A stretch of 31,254 nucleotides of DNA, taken from contig DKKP01000261.1 of assembly GCA_002455335.1 (NCBI GenBank), forward strand, positions 3,021-34,274, in the 5' to 3' direction. Made by a program: the position numbers and the translations under genes. Below the pieces are notes generated by a model, which saw only the letters and a list, made by a program, of their open reading frames with translations, ran no database searches and was not told where the DNA came from. Numbering within the stretch: position 1 is the first letter of the stretch; each line of letters starts with the position of its first letter. Positions 1 through 8,468 of the stretch are shown here, in pieces. This stretch comes from Anaerolineales bacterium UBA6663. GTDB lineage: Bacteria > Chloroflexota > Anaerolineae > Anaerolineales > UBA6663.

Positions 1-1028
1 GCCATGGCCGTGATCGTGTACCCGCCGGCCCGGCGCGGGTCGCGGTGGGCGGCTTTGTGATACAGATACGCGGCCTTCCACTCCTCCCACATCGCGTTCG
101 AGAAGCCGTCGTTGCCCAGGCAGACCTTGATGCCCGAGCGCAGCAGCCCCTCGATCTCGGCCGCGCCGACCGCGTTGTTCATGTTCGACCGCGGCTGGTG
201 CGTGACCCAGGTGCCTGTCTCACGCAGTAGGGCCGCCTCGCGGGCGTCGATGTGTACGCAGTGCGCGGCGATGCTCTGCGGGCCGAGGATGCCGTGGTTG
301 TAGAGCCTGTCGACGGCGCGCAGCCCACTGCGCTTAACGCTGTCGTACTCATCGGCCTCGTGCTCGGCGACGTGGATGTGGAACCCGCCGGCGTGTTCGG
401 CCCGGCAGGCGTCGAGTGTCTCGGCCGAGAGCGAGAGCGAGGCGTGCAGGCCAAAGGTGGCGGCCAGGTTCGGCCGACCTTGAACAGCCCTGACAAAACG
501 TAGGTTCTCGTTGATCCCGGCGCGCATGCGTTCGGGGCCGTCGCGGTCGGTGACCTCGTAGCACAGACAGGCGCGCAGCCCGGCCTGGTCGACGGCGTCG
601 GCGATCACGTCGAGTGAGCCGTCGATGGCATTGGGCGAGGCGTGATGGTCGATCAGCGTGGTGGTGCCGTGTTTGACGGCGTCGACCAGACAGACCAGGG
701 CCGAGTACTTGACATCGTCGATTGTCAAGGCCTTGTCGAGCTTCCACCACAGCCGCTCGAGGATCTCGGGGAAGTCTTTGGGCGCGTCACCCGGGATCGC
801 CATGCCGCGCGCGAAGGCGCCATAGAAATGCGTGTGCGCGCAGATATTGCCGGGCATGGCGTACTGGCCGCCGGCATCGAGCACCTCGGCCTCTGGATTC
901 GCGGCGCGCATCGCTGCAGAGGGCCCGATCGCCGCAATCCTGTCGCCTTCGATCAGCAGCGCGTGATCGGGCAGGATCTGGTTGTTCTCGCCCCAGGTGA
1001 TCAGAGTGGCGTTTGTGATGAGCATCAT
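1..1028 (-). CDS. ssnA: SsnA-type amidohydrolase (3' end cut by window edge)
   Basis: Metal-dependent amidohydrolase of the SsnA/chlorohydrolase (TrzN-like) family, expected to hydrolyse a C-N bond of a purine-derived intermediate in the cytoplasm. About 342 residues are visible; family members have roughly 440, so the C-terminal quarter lies beyond the left edge. Visible family marks are the HTH metal pair at residues 65 and 67 (context ICAHTHFYG), HIHVAEHEAD, AAHCVHID and the late GNDGFSNAMWEEWK segment carrying the metal Asp. The start ATG at 1028 overlaps the carbamate kinase stop as ATGA, indicating translational coupling. SsnA is a standard member of the urate/purine degradation cluster with YgeW, YgeY and XdhD, which supports the call; the exact substrate is not proven for the family. 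Confidence 0.88.
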   Translation of the reverse strand, partial: MMLITNATLITWGENNQILPDHALLIEGDRIAAIGPSAAMRAANPEAEVLDAGGQYAMPGNICAHTHFYGAFARGMAIPGDAPKDFPEILERLWWKLDKALTIDDVKYSALVCLVDAVKHGTTTLIDHHASPNAIDGSLDVIADAVDQAGLRACLCYEVTDRDGPERMRAGINENLRFVRAVQGRPNLAATFGLHASLSLSAETLDACRAEHAGGFHIHVAEHEADEYDSVKRSGLRAVDRLYNHGILGPQSIAAHCVHIDAREAALLRETGTWVTHQPRSNMNNAVGAAEIEGLLRSGIKVCLGNDGFSNAMWEEWKAAYLYHKAAHRDPRRAGGYTITAM

Positions 1029-1981
1029 GGCACGATCCACGTCCCGGTCTCGCCCGCGAGCGCGCGGCCGATGTTCTCGGGGTTGGTGATCAGGGCCTGC
1101 TTGCCGCCGGCCTCGAGGTACCAGATGATGGCCTGGATCTTGGGCGCCATCGAGCCCTTGGCGAAGTGCTTGCCCTCGGCGAGCAGCGCCTTGGCCTCGG
1201 CGAGCGTGATCCTGTCGAGCCACTGCTGGTCGGGCTTGCCGTAGTTGAGCGCGACCTTCTCGACAGCCGTCGAGATCAGGAACAGATCGGCGTTGATCGA
1301 GCGCGCGAGCTGGCTGCTGGCGAAGTCCTTGTCGATCACGGCCGCGATGCCGTGGTAGTTGCCCTGTCCGTCGTCGACGACCGGGATGCCGCCGCCGCCG
1401 ACCGTGATCACGACCACGCCCGAATTGAGCAGGGCTGTGACGGTATCGAGCTCGACGACTTCTTTGGGCAAAGGCGAGGCCACGACCCGGCGCCAGCCAC
1501 GGCCGGCGTCCTCGACGACCGACCAGCCAAGCTCGCGCTCGCGGCGTTTGGCCTCGGCCTCATCCATGAAGCCGCCGATGGGTTTGCTGGGTTTGCTAAA
1601 AGCCGGATCGGCGCTGTCGACCAGCACCTGTGTGATCACCGTGGCGACGTTCTTCTTGATGCCCCGTTGGAACAACTCATTTTGCAGGGTCTGCTGCAGG
1701 GCATAGCCGATCGCGCCCTGGCTATCGGCGCCGCAGACATCGAGCGGCACTTCGTGCATGCCCTCGACGCGGGCCGCGATCTCAGACCGGCGCAGGATGA
1801 ACCCGACCTGCGGGCCGTTGCCATGGCCGATGGCCACATCCCAGCCGGCCTCGATCATGTCGGCGATGTGCAGCGTGGTCTCCTTGGCGGCCTGGTATTG
1901 GTCTTCGACGGTCTGGTGCTTGTTGTCTTTGATCAGCGAGTTTCCACCGATGGCGACGACGGCGACCTTCTTCTCGGCCAT
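1025..1981 (-). CDS. arcC: Carbamate kinase
   Basis: Carbamate kinase (ArcC/YqeA type, amino-acid kinase fold), 318 residues, the usual family length. It transfers phosphate from carbamoyl phosphate to ADP, giving ATP, ammonia and CO2. The N-terminal AIGGNSL loop, the GHGNGPQVG segment and the VGGGGIPV nucleotide-binding motif are all present. A GGGAGA Shine-Dalgarno sits about 8 nt before the ATG at 1981. It lies directly after the YgeW-type carbamoyltransferase and before ssnA, so it most likely receives carbamoyl phosphate made by YgeW acting in the phosphorolytic direction. This would be the energy-conserving step of the operon. An arginine deiminase role is unlikely because no arcA is present in the window. 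Confidence 0.95.
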   Translation of the reverse strand: MAEKKVAVVAIGGNSLIKDNKHQTVEDQYQAAKETTLHIADMIEAGWDVAIGHGNGPQVGFILRRSEIAARVEGMHEVPLDVCGADSQGAIGYALQQTLQNELFQRGIKKNVATVITQVLVDSADPAFSKPSKPIGGFMDEAEAKRRERELGWSVVEDAGRGWRRVVASPLPKEVVELDTVTALLNSGVVVITVGGGGIPVVDDGQGNYHGIAAVIDKDFASSQLARSINADLFLISTAVEKVALNYGKPDQQWLDRITLAEAKALLAEGKHFAKGSMAPKIQAIIWYLEAGGKQALITNPENIGRALAGETGTWIVP

Positions 1982-2001
1982 GACCTGTTCTCCCGTAGAA
2001 A

Positions 2002-2052
2002 CGTGAGGTGAGGCACGACGTGCATTGTCTGCACCCCGCGCCTCACCTCACG
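2002..2052. other. Intercistronic 13-bp inverted repeat with nested stem
   Basis: Perfect 13-bp arms, CGTGAGGTGAGGC at 2002-2014 and GCCTCACCTCACG at 2040-2052, enclose a 25-nt loop that holds a second stem (GTGCA 2020-2024 with TGCAC 2030-2034). It fills the gap between the ygeW stop and the carbamate kinase RBS. There is no T-run, so RNA processing, transcript stabilisation or attenuation is more likely than full termination. Confidence 0.6.
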
Positions 2053-2059
2053 CGATGTT

Positions 2060-3040
2060 TCAGCCCATCGTGAGGGCCATCACGGCCTTCTGGGCGTGCA
2101 GACGGTTCTCGGCCTCGTCATACACAACCGAGTGCGGGCCGTCGATGACCTCGTCAGTCACCTCGAGGCCGCGATCGGCGGGCAGACAGTGCATGTAGAT
2201 CGAGTCGTCCTTGGTCAGGTCCATCCGGCGCTGATCCGTGATCCACGACTTGTACTTGTCGATCAGGGCCTTGCCCTCTTCTTTGCCTGTGGTGGTCAGC
2301 AGCGGGCCCCACGACTTCGGGTAGACGACGTCGGCGTCCTTGAAAGCCTCGTCCATGTTGTCGGTGACCTCGAAGCCGACCTTGTACTTGCGGGCGTTCT
2401 CGCGCGCCATGTCCATGATCTCGGGCATGAGCTTGAACTCCGGCGGGTGCGCCAGGACGACGTCGCAGCCAAAGCGCGTCATCTGCAGGATCAGCGACTG
2501 CGGCATCGAGATCGGCTTGCTGTACGAGGCCGCGTAGGCCCACGAGACAACGACCTTCTTCTTGCGCAGATCGCGGCCCTTCTTCTCGATGACCGTCATG
2601 ATGTCGGCCAGACACTGGAAGGGGTGGTAGACGTCGCACTGCATGTTGAGGACCGGTGCGCGGCTGGCCTTGGCGACTTCGTTCTGATAGGTGTTGCCGA
2701 AGCCCCAATCGCATTGGCGAATCGCCAGGCCGTCGTAGTAGCGCCCGAGGATCTCGCCGATCTCCTTAGCGGTGTCGCCGTGCGAGATCTGGGTGGTCTC
2801 CGAGTCGATGAACGCGGCGTGGCCGCCGAGTTGGGCCATGCCGGCTTCAAACGACCCGCGCGTGCGGGTGCTTGTGAAAAAGAACAGCATCGCCAGGGTC
2901 TTGTCGCGCAGCAGCGCGTGCGACTCGCCGAGCGCGCGCTTGCGCTTGAGATCCCAGGCGACCTCAAGCACGGTCTCGACTTCTTCTTTGCTGAAGTCGA
3001 GGTCGCTGATGAAGTCGCGGCCGCGGAAATTGGTTTGCAT
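2060..3040 (-). CDS. ygeW: YgeW-type carbamoyltransferase
   Basis: Member of the aspartate/ornithine carbamoyltransferase superfamily, closest by eye to the knotted YgeW group. The carbamoyl-phosphate loop STRTR is at residues 57-61, followed by the family features SHGDTAKE, NMQCDVYHPFQCLADI, WAYAASYSKPISMPQ (YgeW has a closely similar WAYSPSYGKP), YPKSWGP and the catalytic MHCLPAD motif. At 326 residues it is shorter than E. coli YgeW (about 396). The ATG at 3040 is chosen because AGGAG lies 7 nt before it; an ATG 6 codons upstream lacks this. In a catabolic operon it probably forms carbamoyl phosphate from a carbamoylated amine, feeding the adjacent carbamate kinase. The carbamoyl acceptor is unknown; anabolic ornithine carbamoyltransferase is the alternative. 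Confidence 0.85.
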   Translation of the reverse strand: MQTNFRGRDFISDLDFSKEEVETVLEVAWDLKRKRALGESHALLRDKTLAMLFFFTSTRTRGSFEAGMAQLGGHAAFIDSETTQISHGDTAKEIGEILGRYYDGLAIRQCDWGFGNTYQNEVAKASRAPVLNMQCDVYHPFQCLADIMTVIEKKGRDLRKKKVVVSWAYAASYSKPISMPQSLILQMTRFGCDVVLAHPPEFKLMPEIMDMARENARKYKVGFEVTDNMDEAFKDADVVYPKSWGPLLTTTGKEEGKALIDKYKSWITDQRRMDLTKDDSIYMHCLPADRGLEVTDEVIDGPHSVVYDEAENRLHAQKAVMALTMG

Positions 3041-3070
3041 GAACGTATCTCCTTGCAAATGATCCCGCCA

Positions 3071-3089
3071 CGGGCGAGCTACGCGCCCG
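3071..3089. other. Short intercistronic stem-loop
   Basis: CGGGCG (3071-3076) pairs with CGCCCG (3084-3089) around a 7-nt loop, between the ygeY stop and the ygeW start. It is short and without a T-run, so it is at most a local mRNA structure. Confidence 0.3.
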
Positions 3090-3101
3090 CGGCGTTTGGG
3101 T

Positions 3102-4304
3102 TTAGCCCTTGAGAAGCCCGGGCAACAGGGCGTAGAACTCGGTTGCCTTGACGACGTCGTCGAGCGAGACCGAGTCGTTGACGGTGTGGGCGGTCACCTC
3201 GTCGCCGGGGCCGAAGCCGATCGACGGGATGCCGGCCTTGCCGGCCCAGTAGATGCCGTTGGTCGAGAAGTTCCACTTGCCGGGCGCGGCCTCGGGTAGG
3301 CCGATGGCGGACCGCGCCTCGACGCCGGCCTTGACCAGCGGGTGATCCTCGGGGTAGGCCCAGGCCGGGAAGTACTTGTCGACCGGGAAGACAAAGCCCG
3401 TGTACGACGGCTCGTCGTAGAACATCTCCTCGACCGTGACCGAATCGCGGTGCTCGGGCGTGATCAGATCGCGCACCTGCTGGATGGCCGCGTTCTTGTC
3501 TTCGCCAAAGGTCAGGCGGCGGTCGATGTAGAGCACGGCCTCGTCGGGCACGGCGTTGATCGACGGTGTTTTCACGTGCAGGTCGCTGCACGTGATCTTG
3601 CCGTGGCCCAGAAACTCGTGGTCGCCGAGCTTGGGCTCGAGGTCGCGCACGCCTGCGATGACCGAGAGCAGCTTATAGAGCGCGTTGTCGCCCAGGTGGT
3701 TGCTGGCGGCATGGGCGCTCTTGCCCTTGGCCACGACCTTGATCTCGACGCGGCCTTTGTGCCCGCGGTAGACGAGCATGCGGGTCGGCTCGCCGATCAC
3801 GACGAAGTCGGGCCTCACTTTGGGGTCGACCTCGACAAACGTGTTCGGGGCGATGCCGTCGCACCACTCCTCCATGTTGCCGAAGTAGTAGGCCGTCCAG
3901 CCGTCGAGCAGGCCGAGGTCGCGGGCCAGCGCGAGGCCGTAGATCATGCCCGGCGTGCTGCCCTTCTCGTCGCAGGCGCCACGGGCGTAGAGCACGCCGT
4001 CCTCGACTTTGCCGACAAACGGGTCCCAGCCCCAGGCGGCCGGGTCGCCGATGCCGACCGTGTCGATGTGCGAGTCGTAGACGAGCACGCGTGGGCCGTT
4101 GCCGATGCGCCCGATCGTGTTGCCCATCTTGTCGAAGCGGACCTCGTCGTAGCCGAGCTTCTTCATCTCGGCCTGAATGCGCTCGCCGACCGGCCCGATC
4201 TGCGACTCCATCGAGGGGATGGCGCAGATCTCGCGCATGAACTGGATGATCGTGTCGCGCTTGGCCGCGACCTGTGTCTGGATTTCGGAGACGGGTAGGG
4301 TCAT
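3102..4304 (-). CDS. ygeY: YgeY-type M20 family metallohydrolase
   Basis: Zinc-dependent M20 amidohydrolase/peptidase of the YgeY group, 400 residues, full length. Metal and catalytic motifs are in order: DSHIDTVG near residue 70, [21 protein letters not shown] (catalytic and metal Glu pair), VIGEPT and a dimerisation segment with KSAHAASN. YgeY proteins occur with YgeW and SsnA in purine degradation clusters, where they are thought to cleave an acyclic amide/ureido product. The start at 4304 has GAGGA 4 nt upstream; a longer reading from 4343 would run into the preceding gene and is rejected. The gap to the upstream oxidoreductase stop is 25 bp, consistent with co-transcription. Exact substrate is not visible from sequence. 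Confidence 0.88.
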   Translation of the reverse strand: MTLPVSEIQTQVAAKRDTIIQFMREICAIPSMESQIGPVGERIQAEMKKLGYDEVRFDKMGNTIGRIGNGPRVLVYDSHIDTVGIGDPAAWGWDPFVGKVEDGVLYARGACDEKGSTPGMIYGLALARDLGLLDGWTAYYFGNMEEWCDGIAPNTFVEVDPKVRPDFVVIGEPTRMLVYRGHKGRVEIKVVAKGKSAHAASNHLGDNALYKLLSVIAGVRDLEPKLGDHEFLGHGKITCSDLHVKTPSINAVPDEAVLYIDRRLTFGEDKNAAIQQVRDLITPEHRDSVTVEEMFYDEPSYTGFVFPVDKYFPAWAYPEDHPLVKAGVEARSAIGLPEAAPGKWNFSTNGIYWAGKAGIPSIGFGPGDEVTAHTVNDSVSLDDVVKATEFYALLPGLLKG

Positions 4305-4329
4305 GGTGTCCTCGGACGACGACGGACCG

Positions 4330-5325
4330 TCACATCGTGGCAAACGTGTCCATCATCAGATACGGATCCGACATGGGATACAAGATCGGGCAGGTCGCGC
4401 CACGCTTGATGTATTCCTGAACTTTGGCGCGAGCCTCATCCGGCGTGCCGGTGGCCGAGATCTTGAGCACGAACTCATCGGGCACGAACTGCATGGCCTC
4501 GTGGATCTGTTCCTTGGTCGCCGGCCAGCCGAGGATCGACTGGACTTTCTTGACCACATCTTCGCCGACGCCCGAGGCCTTGGCGATGTGCGGCTGCTGG
4601 GCCAGGTACTGCGTGAGCAGCACCTTGGCGGCCTCGATGGCCTTCTTGCGATCATTGTCGACCGAGCACACCACGAGCTGTGGGCGGTCGAGATCCTCGA
4701 CGCGGCGTCCGGCCTTCTTTGCGCCCTTGTCGAGCAACTCCATGGCCTTGTCGTTGTACTCCGGCGGCACGCAGTAGTTGAGCACGCAGCCATCGGAGAT
4801 CTCGCCGGTCATCTCCATCATCAGGTCGCCTGTGGCGCCGATCATGATCGGTACGTTGCGCGGCTCGCGGCGGCCATGAACGACGTCGAGCTCGATGCCC
4901 TTGACCTTGTGGAACTCGCCGTCGAAGGTGACGTTTTCCATCCGCAGTAGTCGGCGCATGACCTCGATCGTCTCGCGCATCGCCAGCAGCGGCTTGCGGC
5001 GCTGAATGCCGACGTTCGCGGCCAGCGGGTCCCACCAGGCACCGATGCCGCAGATCACGCGGTCGGGGGCGAGGTCGTCGAGCGTCAGGAAGGTCGCGGC
5101 CAACAGACCAATGTTGCGCGTCCAGTTGTTGATCACGCCCGAGCCGACCTTGATGCGTTTGGTCGAGGCCGCGAACGCCGCCATCGGCACGATCGCGTCG
5201 CGCACCAGCCGGCTCTCGGCCTGCCAGACCGCCTCGAAGCCTTTGGCCTCGGCGTATTGCGCGTACTTGATCCCGTCTTGAAGCGAATGCGCATCCTGCA
5301 GGTACAGTGCCACGCGTTGGGTCAT
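4330..5325 (-). CDS. LLM class (luciferase-like) flavin/F420 oxidoreductase
   Basis: TIM-barrel luciferase-like monooxygenase family protein of 331 residues. It resembles F420-dependent methylene-tetrahydromethanopterin reductase-like members: [78 protein letters not shown] and the C-terminal [19 protein letters not shown]. The start at 5325 is set by GGAGGA 7-8 nt upstream; a TTG five codons earlier is less likely. It lies between the PLP enzyme and ygeY inside a purine operon, where such a protein is not a usual member. It may supply a reductive or oxidative step on a ring-opened purine intermediate. FMN or F420 use cannot be told apart here. Confidence 0.85.
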   Translation of the reverse strand: MTQRVALYLQDAHSLQDGIKYAQYAEAKGFEAVWQAESRLVRDAIVPMAAFAASTKRIKVGSGVINNWTRNIGLLAATFLTLDDLAPDRVICGIGAWWDPLAANVGIQRRKPLLAMRETIEVMRRLLRMENVTFDGEFHKVKGIELDVVHGRREPRNVPIMIGATGDLMMEMTGEISDGCVLNYCVPPEYNDKAMELLDKGAKKAGRRVEDLDRPQLVVCSVDNDRKKAIEAAKVLLTQYLAQQPHIAKASGVGEDVVKKVQSILGWPATKEQIHEAMQFVPDEFVLKISATGTPDEARAKVQEYIKRGATCPILYPMSDPYLMMDTFATM

Positions 5326-5408
5326 CCTGGTTTCCTCCAAGTGTAGGGGCGAGGTGGTCGGTGGCCGCGGGCTAAGCCCGACGTCAACCTACAGCCGCGC
5401 CCAGATCG

Positions 5409-6791
5409 TTAGGCGCGCAGTTCTTTGATGCGCTTGTCCATTTCGGGAATGAGCGCCTGATGGGATTCCCACCAGGCCGGATCCTTCTGGGCGTCGAGCT
5501 CTTCGACGGTCTTGCCCTGCTGCTCGACCCAGGTGTAGTACTTCAGGTTGTGCCACTGGCGGCGCATGTCGGGCGTGCCGTCCTTGATCCAGTCGGTCTT
5601 CTGCCCATGGAACAGCCCGTCGACGTAGTTTTGGGCGCGGGCGTCGTCGATGGCGCCATAGGTCTGGGCCATCGCGTCCATCACCGAGTGGTAGCGATCG
5701 ATGGCATCGGTGCAGATGGTGACGATCACGTCTTTCTTGCCGAGCTGATAGTGCTTGGCGGTCTTGATCGCGCCATAGAGGTTGCACACGCCTGAGATCC
5801 CGAAGATGGTGCCCATGCGCTCGGCGAGGCCGGTGTCGACGCCGTAGTGTTCAACGAGCGCGGCCTGGCCGGCCTCGGTGGTCAACACCTGGAGGCCCTT
5901 CTTGCACTCGATGTCGTCGAGGCACATGATCGCGTCCATGTTGAGGACGTTGTGGATCCAGGTGACGTGCTTGTCGCCGATGCCCTGAATGTCGTGGCCA
6001 CCGTAGCCGTTGTTGTAAAGCGTCGGGCACTGCGTGGGCTCGAGGCCGATGATCCGGCAGCCGCTGAAGGCCTGCTTGAGCCGATCGCCGGCCGCGATCG
6101 TGCCCGCGCTGCCCATGGCCGAACAGAACGCCGAGATCGAGCCGTCGCCGACGCCGCGCGCCTTGAGCTCGGCCGCCAGCTCGACGATGGTGTTCCCGGT
6201 CACGTGGTAGTGGAACCGGTAGTTGCCCATGACCTCGAACTGATTGAGGATGCGGATATTCGGGTCGCGGCGCAGCTCCCAGGTCTTATCGTAGATCTCT
6301 TTGACGTTCGACTCGACGCCCACGGTCTTGATCACATGCCCGCCGTAGGTCTCGATCTTGTCAAAGCGCTCCTGGCTCATGCCCTCGGGCAGCACGATGA
6401 TCGATTTCGCGCCGACTCGACCGCCGACCCAGGCGCCGCCGATGCCATAGTTGCCGGTGCTCGGCCAGACGACCGTGTGCTGGTTGACGTCCACCCGTCC
6501 AAACACGATTTCCTCTGCCAGCACCGAGTACGCCGCCCCCACCTTGTGCGCTCCGCTCGGGAAGTCTCGGCCGTAGAGCACCACGATCTCGGCGTCGACG
6601 CCCGTCAGGCCCTTGGGCAGGATCTCGTATTTAATCGAGTTGTCCGGCCCGCGCCAGGTGATGTTGTACAAATTGACCGGATCGAGCGGCGCCCCGTGCA
6701 GGGCTTCGACCGCGCGCTGGCGCACAGCCGAATCGATCGCGCTGGGATGGAGCATTTCTTCAAAGGTCGGTCCGAGGATGGGTTGCGTCAT
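5409..6791 (-). CDS. Fold-type II PLP-dependent lyase/synthase-like enzyme
   Basis: 460-residue PLP enzyme of the tryptophan synthase beta/cysteine synthase fold. The Schiff-base Lys is most likely K83 in SGAHKVGAAYS, followed by PSTGNYGIGGAWVGGRVG, which corresponds to the Asn-containing ring-stacking loop, IVLPEGMSQERFDKIETYGG and the glycine-rich phosphate loop FCSAMGSAGTIAAGD. The classical purine cluster encodes 2,3-diaminopropionate ammonia-lyase (YgeX) at this place. This protein is longer and its lysine context differs (YgeX has NAFKMLGG), so it is not called YgeX, but it may perform the same alpha,beta-elimination. The C-terminal 70 residues (TYGAIDDARAQNY onward) extend past the usual core. 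Only a weak RBS precedes the ATG. Confidence 0.8.
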   Translation of the reverse strand: MTQPILGPTFEEMLHPSAIDSAVRQRAVEALHGAPLDPVNLYNITWRGPDNSIKYEILPKGLTGVDAEIVVLYGRDFPSGAHKVGAAYSVLAEEIVFGRVDVNQHTVVWPSTGNYGIGGAWVGGRVGAKSIIVLPEGMSQERFDKIETYGGHVIKTVGVESNVKEIYDKTWELRRDPNIRILNQFEVMGNYRFHYHVTGNTIVELAAELKARGVGDGSISAFCSAMGSAGTIAAGDRLKQAFSGCRIIGLEPTQCPTLYNNGYGGHDIQGIGDKHVTWIHNVLNMDAIMCLDDIECKKGLQVLTTEAGQAALVEHYGVDTGLAERMGTIFGISGVCNLYGAIKTAKHYQLGKKDVIVTICTDAIDRYHSVMDAMAQTYGAIDDARAQNYVDGLFHGQKTDWIKDGTPDMRRQWHNLKYYTWVEQQGKTVEELDAQKDPAWWESHQALIPEMDKRIKELRA

Positions 6792-6817
6792 GGCAAAGAT
6801 GTCCGAATTCCTGAGGG

Positions 6818-8350
6818 TTAATCCGCATGGCGGGTGCCCGCCATCATCAATCCAAGTGATTCCGCTGTCGCAGTCGCCGCGTCGACCACGCCCATCAGCC
6901 GGCCCTCGAAAATCACGGCGATCCGGTCGGAAAGCGCGCGGATCTCATCGAGGTCCTCGGAGATGAGCAGCGTGGCCGTGCCTGAGGCGCGTTGCTCGAG
7001 CAAACGATGGTGGATGTATTCGCTGGCGCCGATATCGACGCCGCGTGTGGGCTGTGCCGCGATCACGACCGTTGGTTTTCGGCACAGTTCGCGCGCCAGG
7101 ATCAGCTTCTGAATGTTGCCGCCCGACAGGTTTTTGACAGGTGTGTCGGCGGTCGGCGTTTTGACCGCGTAGTCGGCGATCAGTTGCTGCGTGTGCGCCG
7201 CGATCGTCTTGAAATCGAGCAGGGTTTGATGCGAGTACGGCGCGTGGCCATGGTCGCACAGGATCGCGTTTTCGAGCACGCTGAAATCCTTGATCACGCC
7301 GGTGCGCATCCGCTCCTCCGGGATCGCACACTGACCGGCGGCGATCCGCTCAGCCGGTGAGGCATGCGTCACGTCCTTGCCGTTGAGCGTCACGGCGCCC
7401 TTGCTCGGTTTACGCAGCCCGGTGAGCACCTCGGCGAGCTCGCGCTGTCCGTTGCCAGACACGCCGGCCAGGCCGACGATCTCGCCGGCGCGCACGCTGA
7501 GCGTGAAGTCGCGGACCGCATCGGTGCCGCGATCGCCGACCGTCCACAGGCCGTCGATCTTGAGCCGTTCCTCGCCGGGCTTGGCCGGCGGGCGATCGTA
7601 TTGCAGCAAGACCTCGCGCCCGACCATCAGGCGCGCAAGGTCGGCGCGGGTCATCTCGGTCGTCGGGTAGGTGCCGACCATACGTCCGTCGCGTAACACG
7701 GTCACGCGGTTGCTCAACGCCAGCACCTCGTGGAGTTTGTGCGAAATGAAGATCAGGGCATGGCCATCGGCGGCCATCTGGCGCAGCGTGACGAAGAGTT
7801 CTTCGGCCTCCTGCGGCGTGAGCACAGCGGTCGGCTCGTCGAGCACGAGCAGCGAGGCCCCGCGGTAAAGCGCTTTCAGGATCTCGACCCGTTGTTGCTC
7901 GCCGACCGAGAGTTGCCAGACGACGGCGCTCGGGTCGACCTTGAGACCGTAGCGCTCAGCCAATGCGCGGATGCGTTCGGCGACGCGGTCGAGGTCGAGC
8001 CTGGCCCCGCGCGACGACGGCAACCCAAGCGCGACGTTCTCGGCGACGGTCAGCGACGAGACGAGCATGAAGTGCTGGTGGATCATGCCGACGCCGGCCT
8101 TGATCGCGTCCGACGGCGAATGAAAGACCCGCGGCTGTCCATCGATGATGATCTGGCCCGAATCGGGTCGGTACAACCCGTAGAGCTGGCGCATCAACGT
8201 GCTCTTGCCGGCGCCGTTCTCGCCGAGCAGGGCATGCACCTCGCCGGCGCGCACGTCGAAGCTCACGCCGTCATTGGCCAACACGCCCGGGAAGCGCTTG
8301 ACGATGTCGACCATGCGAAGTTCGCGAAGGGCAGTGCGAGTAGGGTTCAT
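6818..8350 (-). CDS. Nucleoside/BMP-type ABC importer, double ATP-binding protein
   Basis: 510-residue tandem ATPase of the sugar/nucleoside importer class (RbsA/NupA/YufO-like) that powers the two permeases upstream in the operon. The first domain is complete: Walker A GENGAGKST at residues 43-51, Q-loop region GMIHQHFML, signature LSVGEQQRVEI and Walker B LLVLDEPTAVL. The second domain has a degenerate P-loop (AGVSGNGQRELAEVL) with signature LSGGNIQKLILAREL and AAQPTRGVDIGA, the usual asymmetry of this class. The neighbouring BMP lipoprotein and permeases point to purine nucleoside or base uptake. The start at 8350 has no clear Shine-Dalgarno because the heptamer repeat array abuts it; the internal ATG at residue 13 would cut into the first beta strand. 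Confidence 0.93.
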   Translation of the reverse strand: MNPTRTALRELRMVDIVKRFPGVLANDGVSFDVRAGEVHALLGENGAGKSTLMRQLYGLYRPDSGQIIIDGQPRVFHSPSDAIKAGVGMIHQHFMLVSSLTVAENVALGLPSSRGARLDLDRVAERIRALAERYGLKVDPSAVVWQLSVGEQQRVEILKALYRGASLLVLDEPTAVLTPQEAEELFVTLRQMAADGHALIFISHKLHEVLALSNRVTVLRDGRMVGTYPTTEMTRADLARLMVGREVLLQYDRPPAKPGEERLKIDGLWTVGDRGTDAVRDFTLSVRAGEIVGLAGVSGNGQRELAEVLTGLRKPSKGAVTLNGKDVTHASPAERIAAGQCAIPEERMRTGVIKDFSVLENAILCDHGHAPYSHQTLLDFKTIAAHTQQLIADYAVKTPTADTPVKNLSGGNIQKLILARELCRKPTVVIAAQPTRGVDIGASEYIHHRLLEQRASGTATLLISEDLDEIRALSDRIAVIFEGRLMGVVDAATATAESLGLMMAGTRHAD

Positions 8351-8351
8351 A

Positions 8352-8467
8352 GGTGTCAGGTATCAGGTGTCAGGCGTCAGTTGTCGGGTGTCGGCCATCA
8401 CAGGCGTCAGGTATCAGGCGCCGGAGGCCGCAGGGCCCTGACGCCTGATACCTGACGCCTGACGCCG
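8352..8467. repeat. Heptamer-repeat hairpin element, copy 1
   Basis: The gap between the BMP and ATPase genes is filled by 7-nt units of the form GGYRTCA (GGTGTCA, GGTATCA, GGTGTCA, GGCGTCA, then decayed units), followed by reverse-complement units (TGACGCC, TGATACC, TGACGCC, TGACGCC). Two 20-nt arms, 8401-8420 and 8442-8461, are perfectly complementary around a 21-nt loop. A second copy with the same design lies at 11,562-11,647. It resembles dispersed heptameric repeats known in some cyanobacterial and Chloroflexota genomes. Confidence 0.85.
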
Positions 8468-8468
8468 A

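Noticed and set aside
8352..8467. Regular short repeats as a CRISPR array
   Set aside because: Units are 7 nt, contiguous and followed by inverted copies, with no unique spacers and no cas genes.
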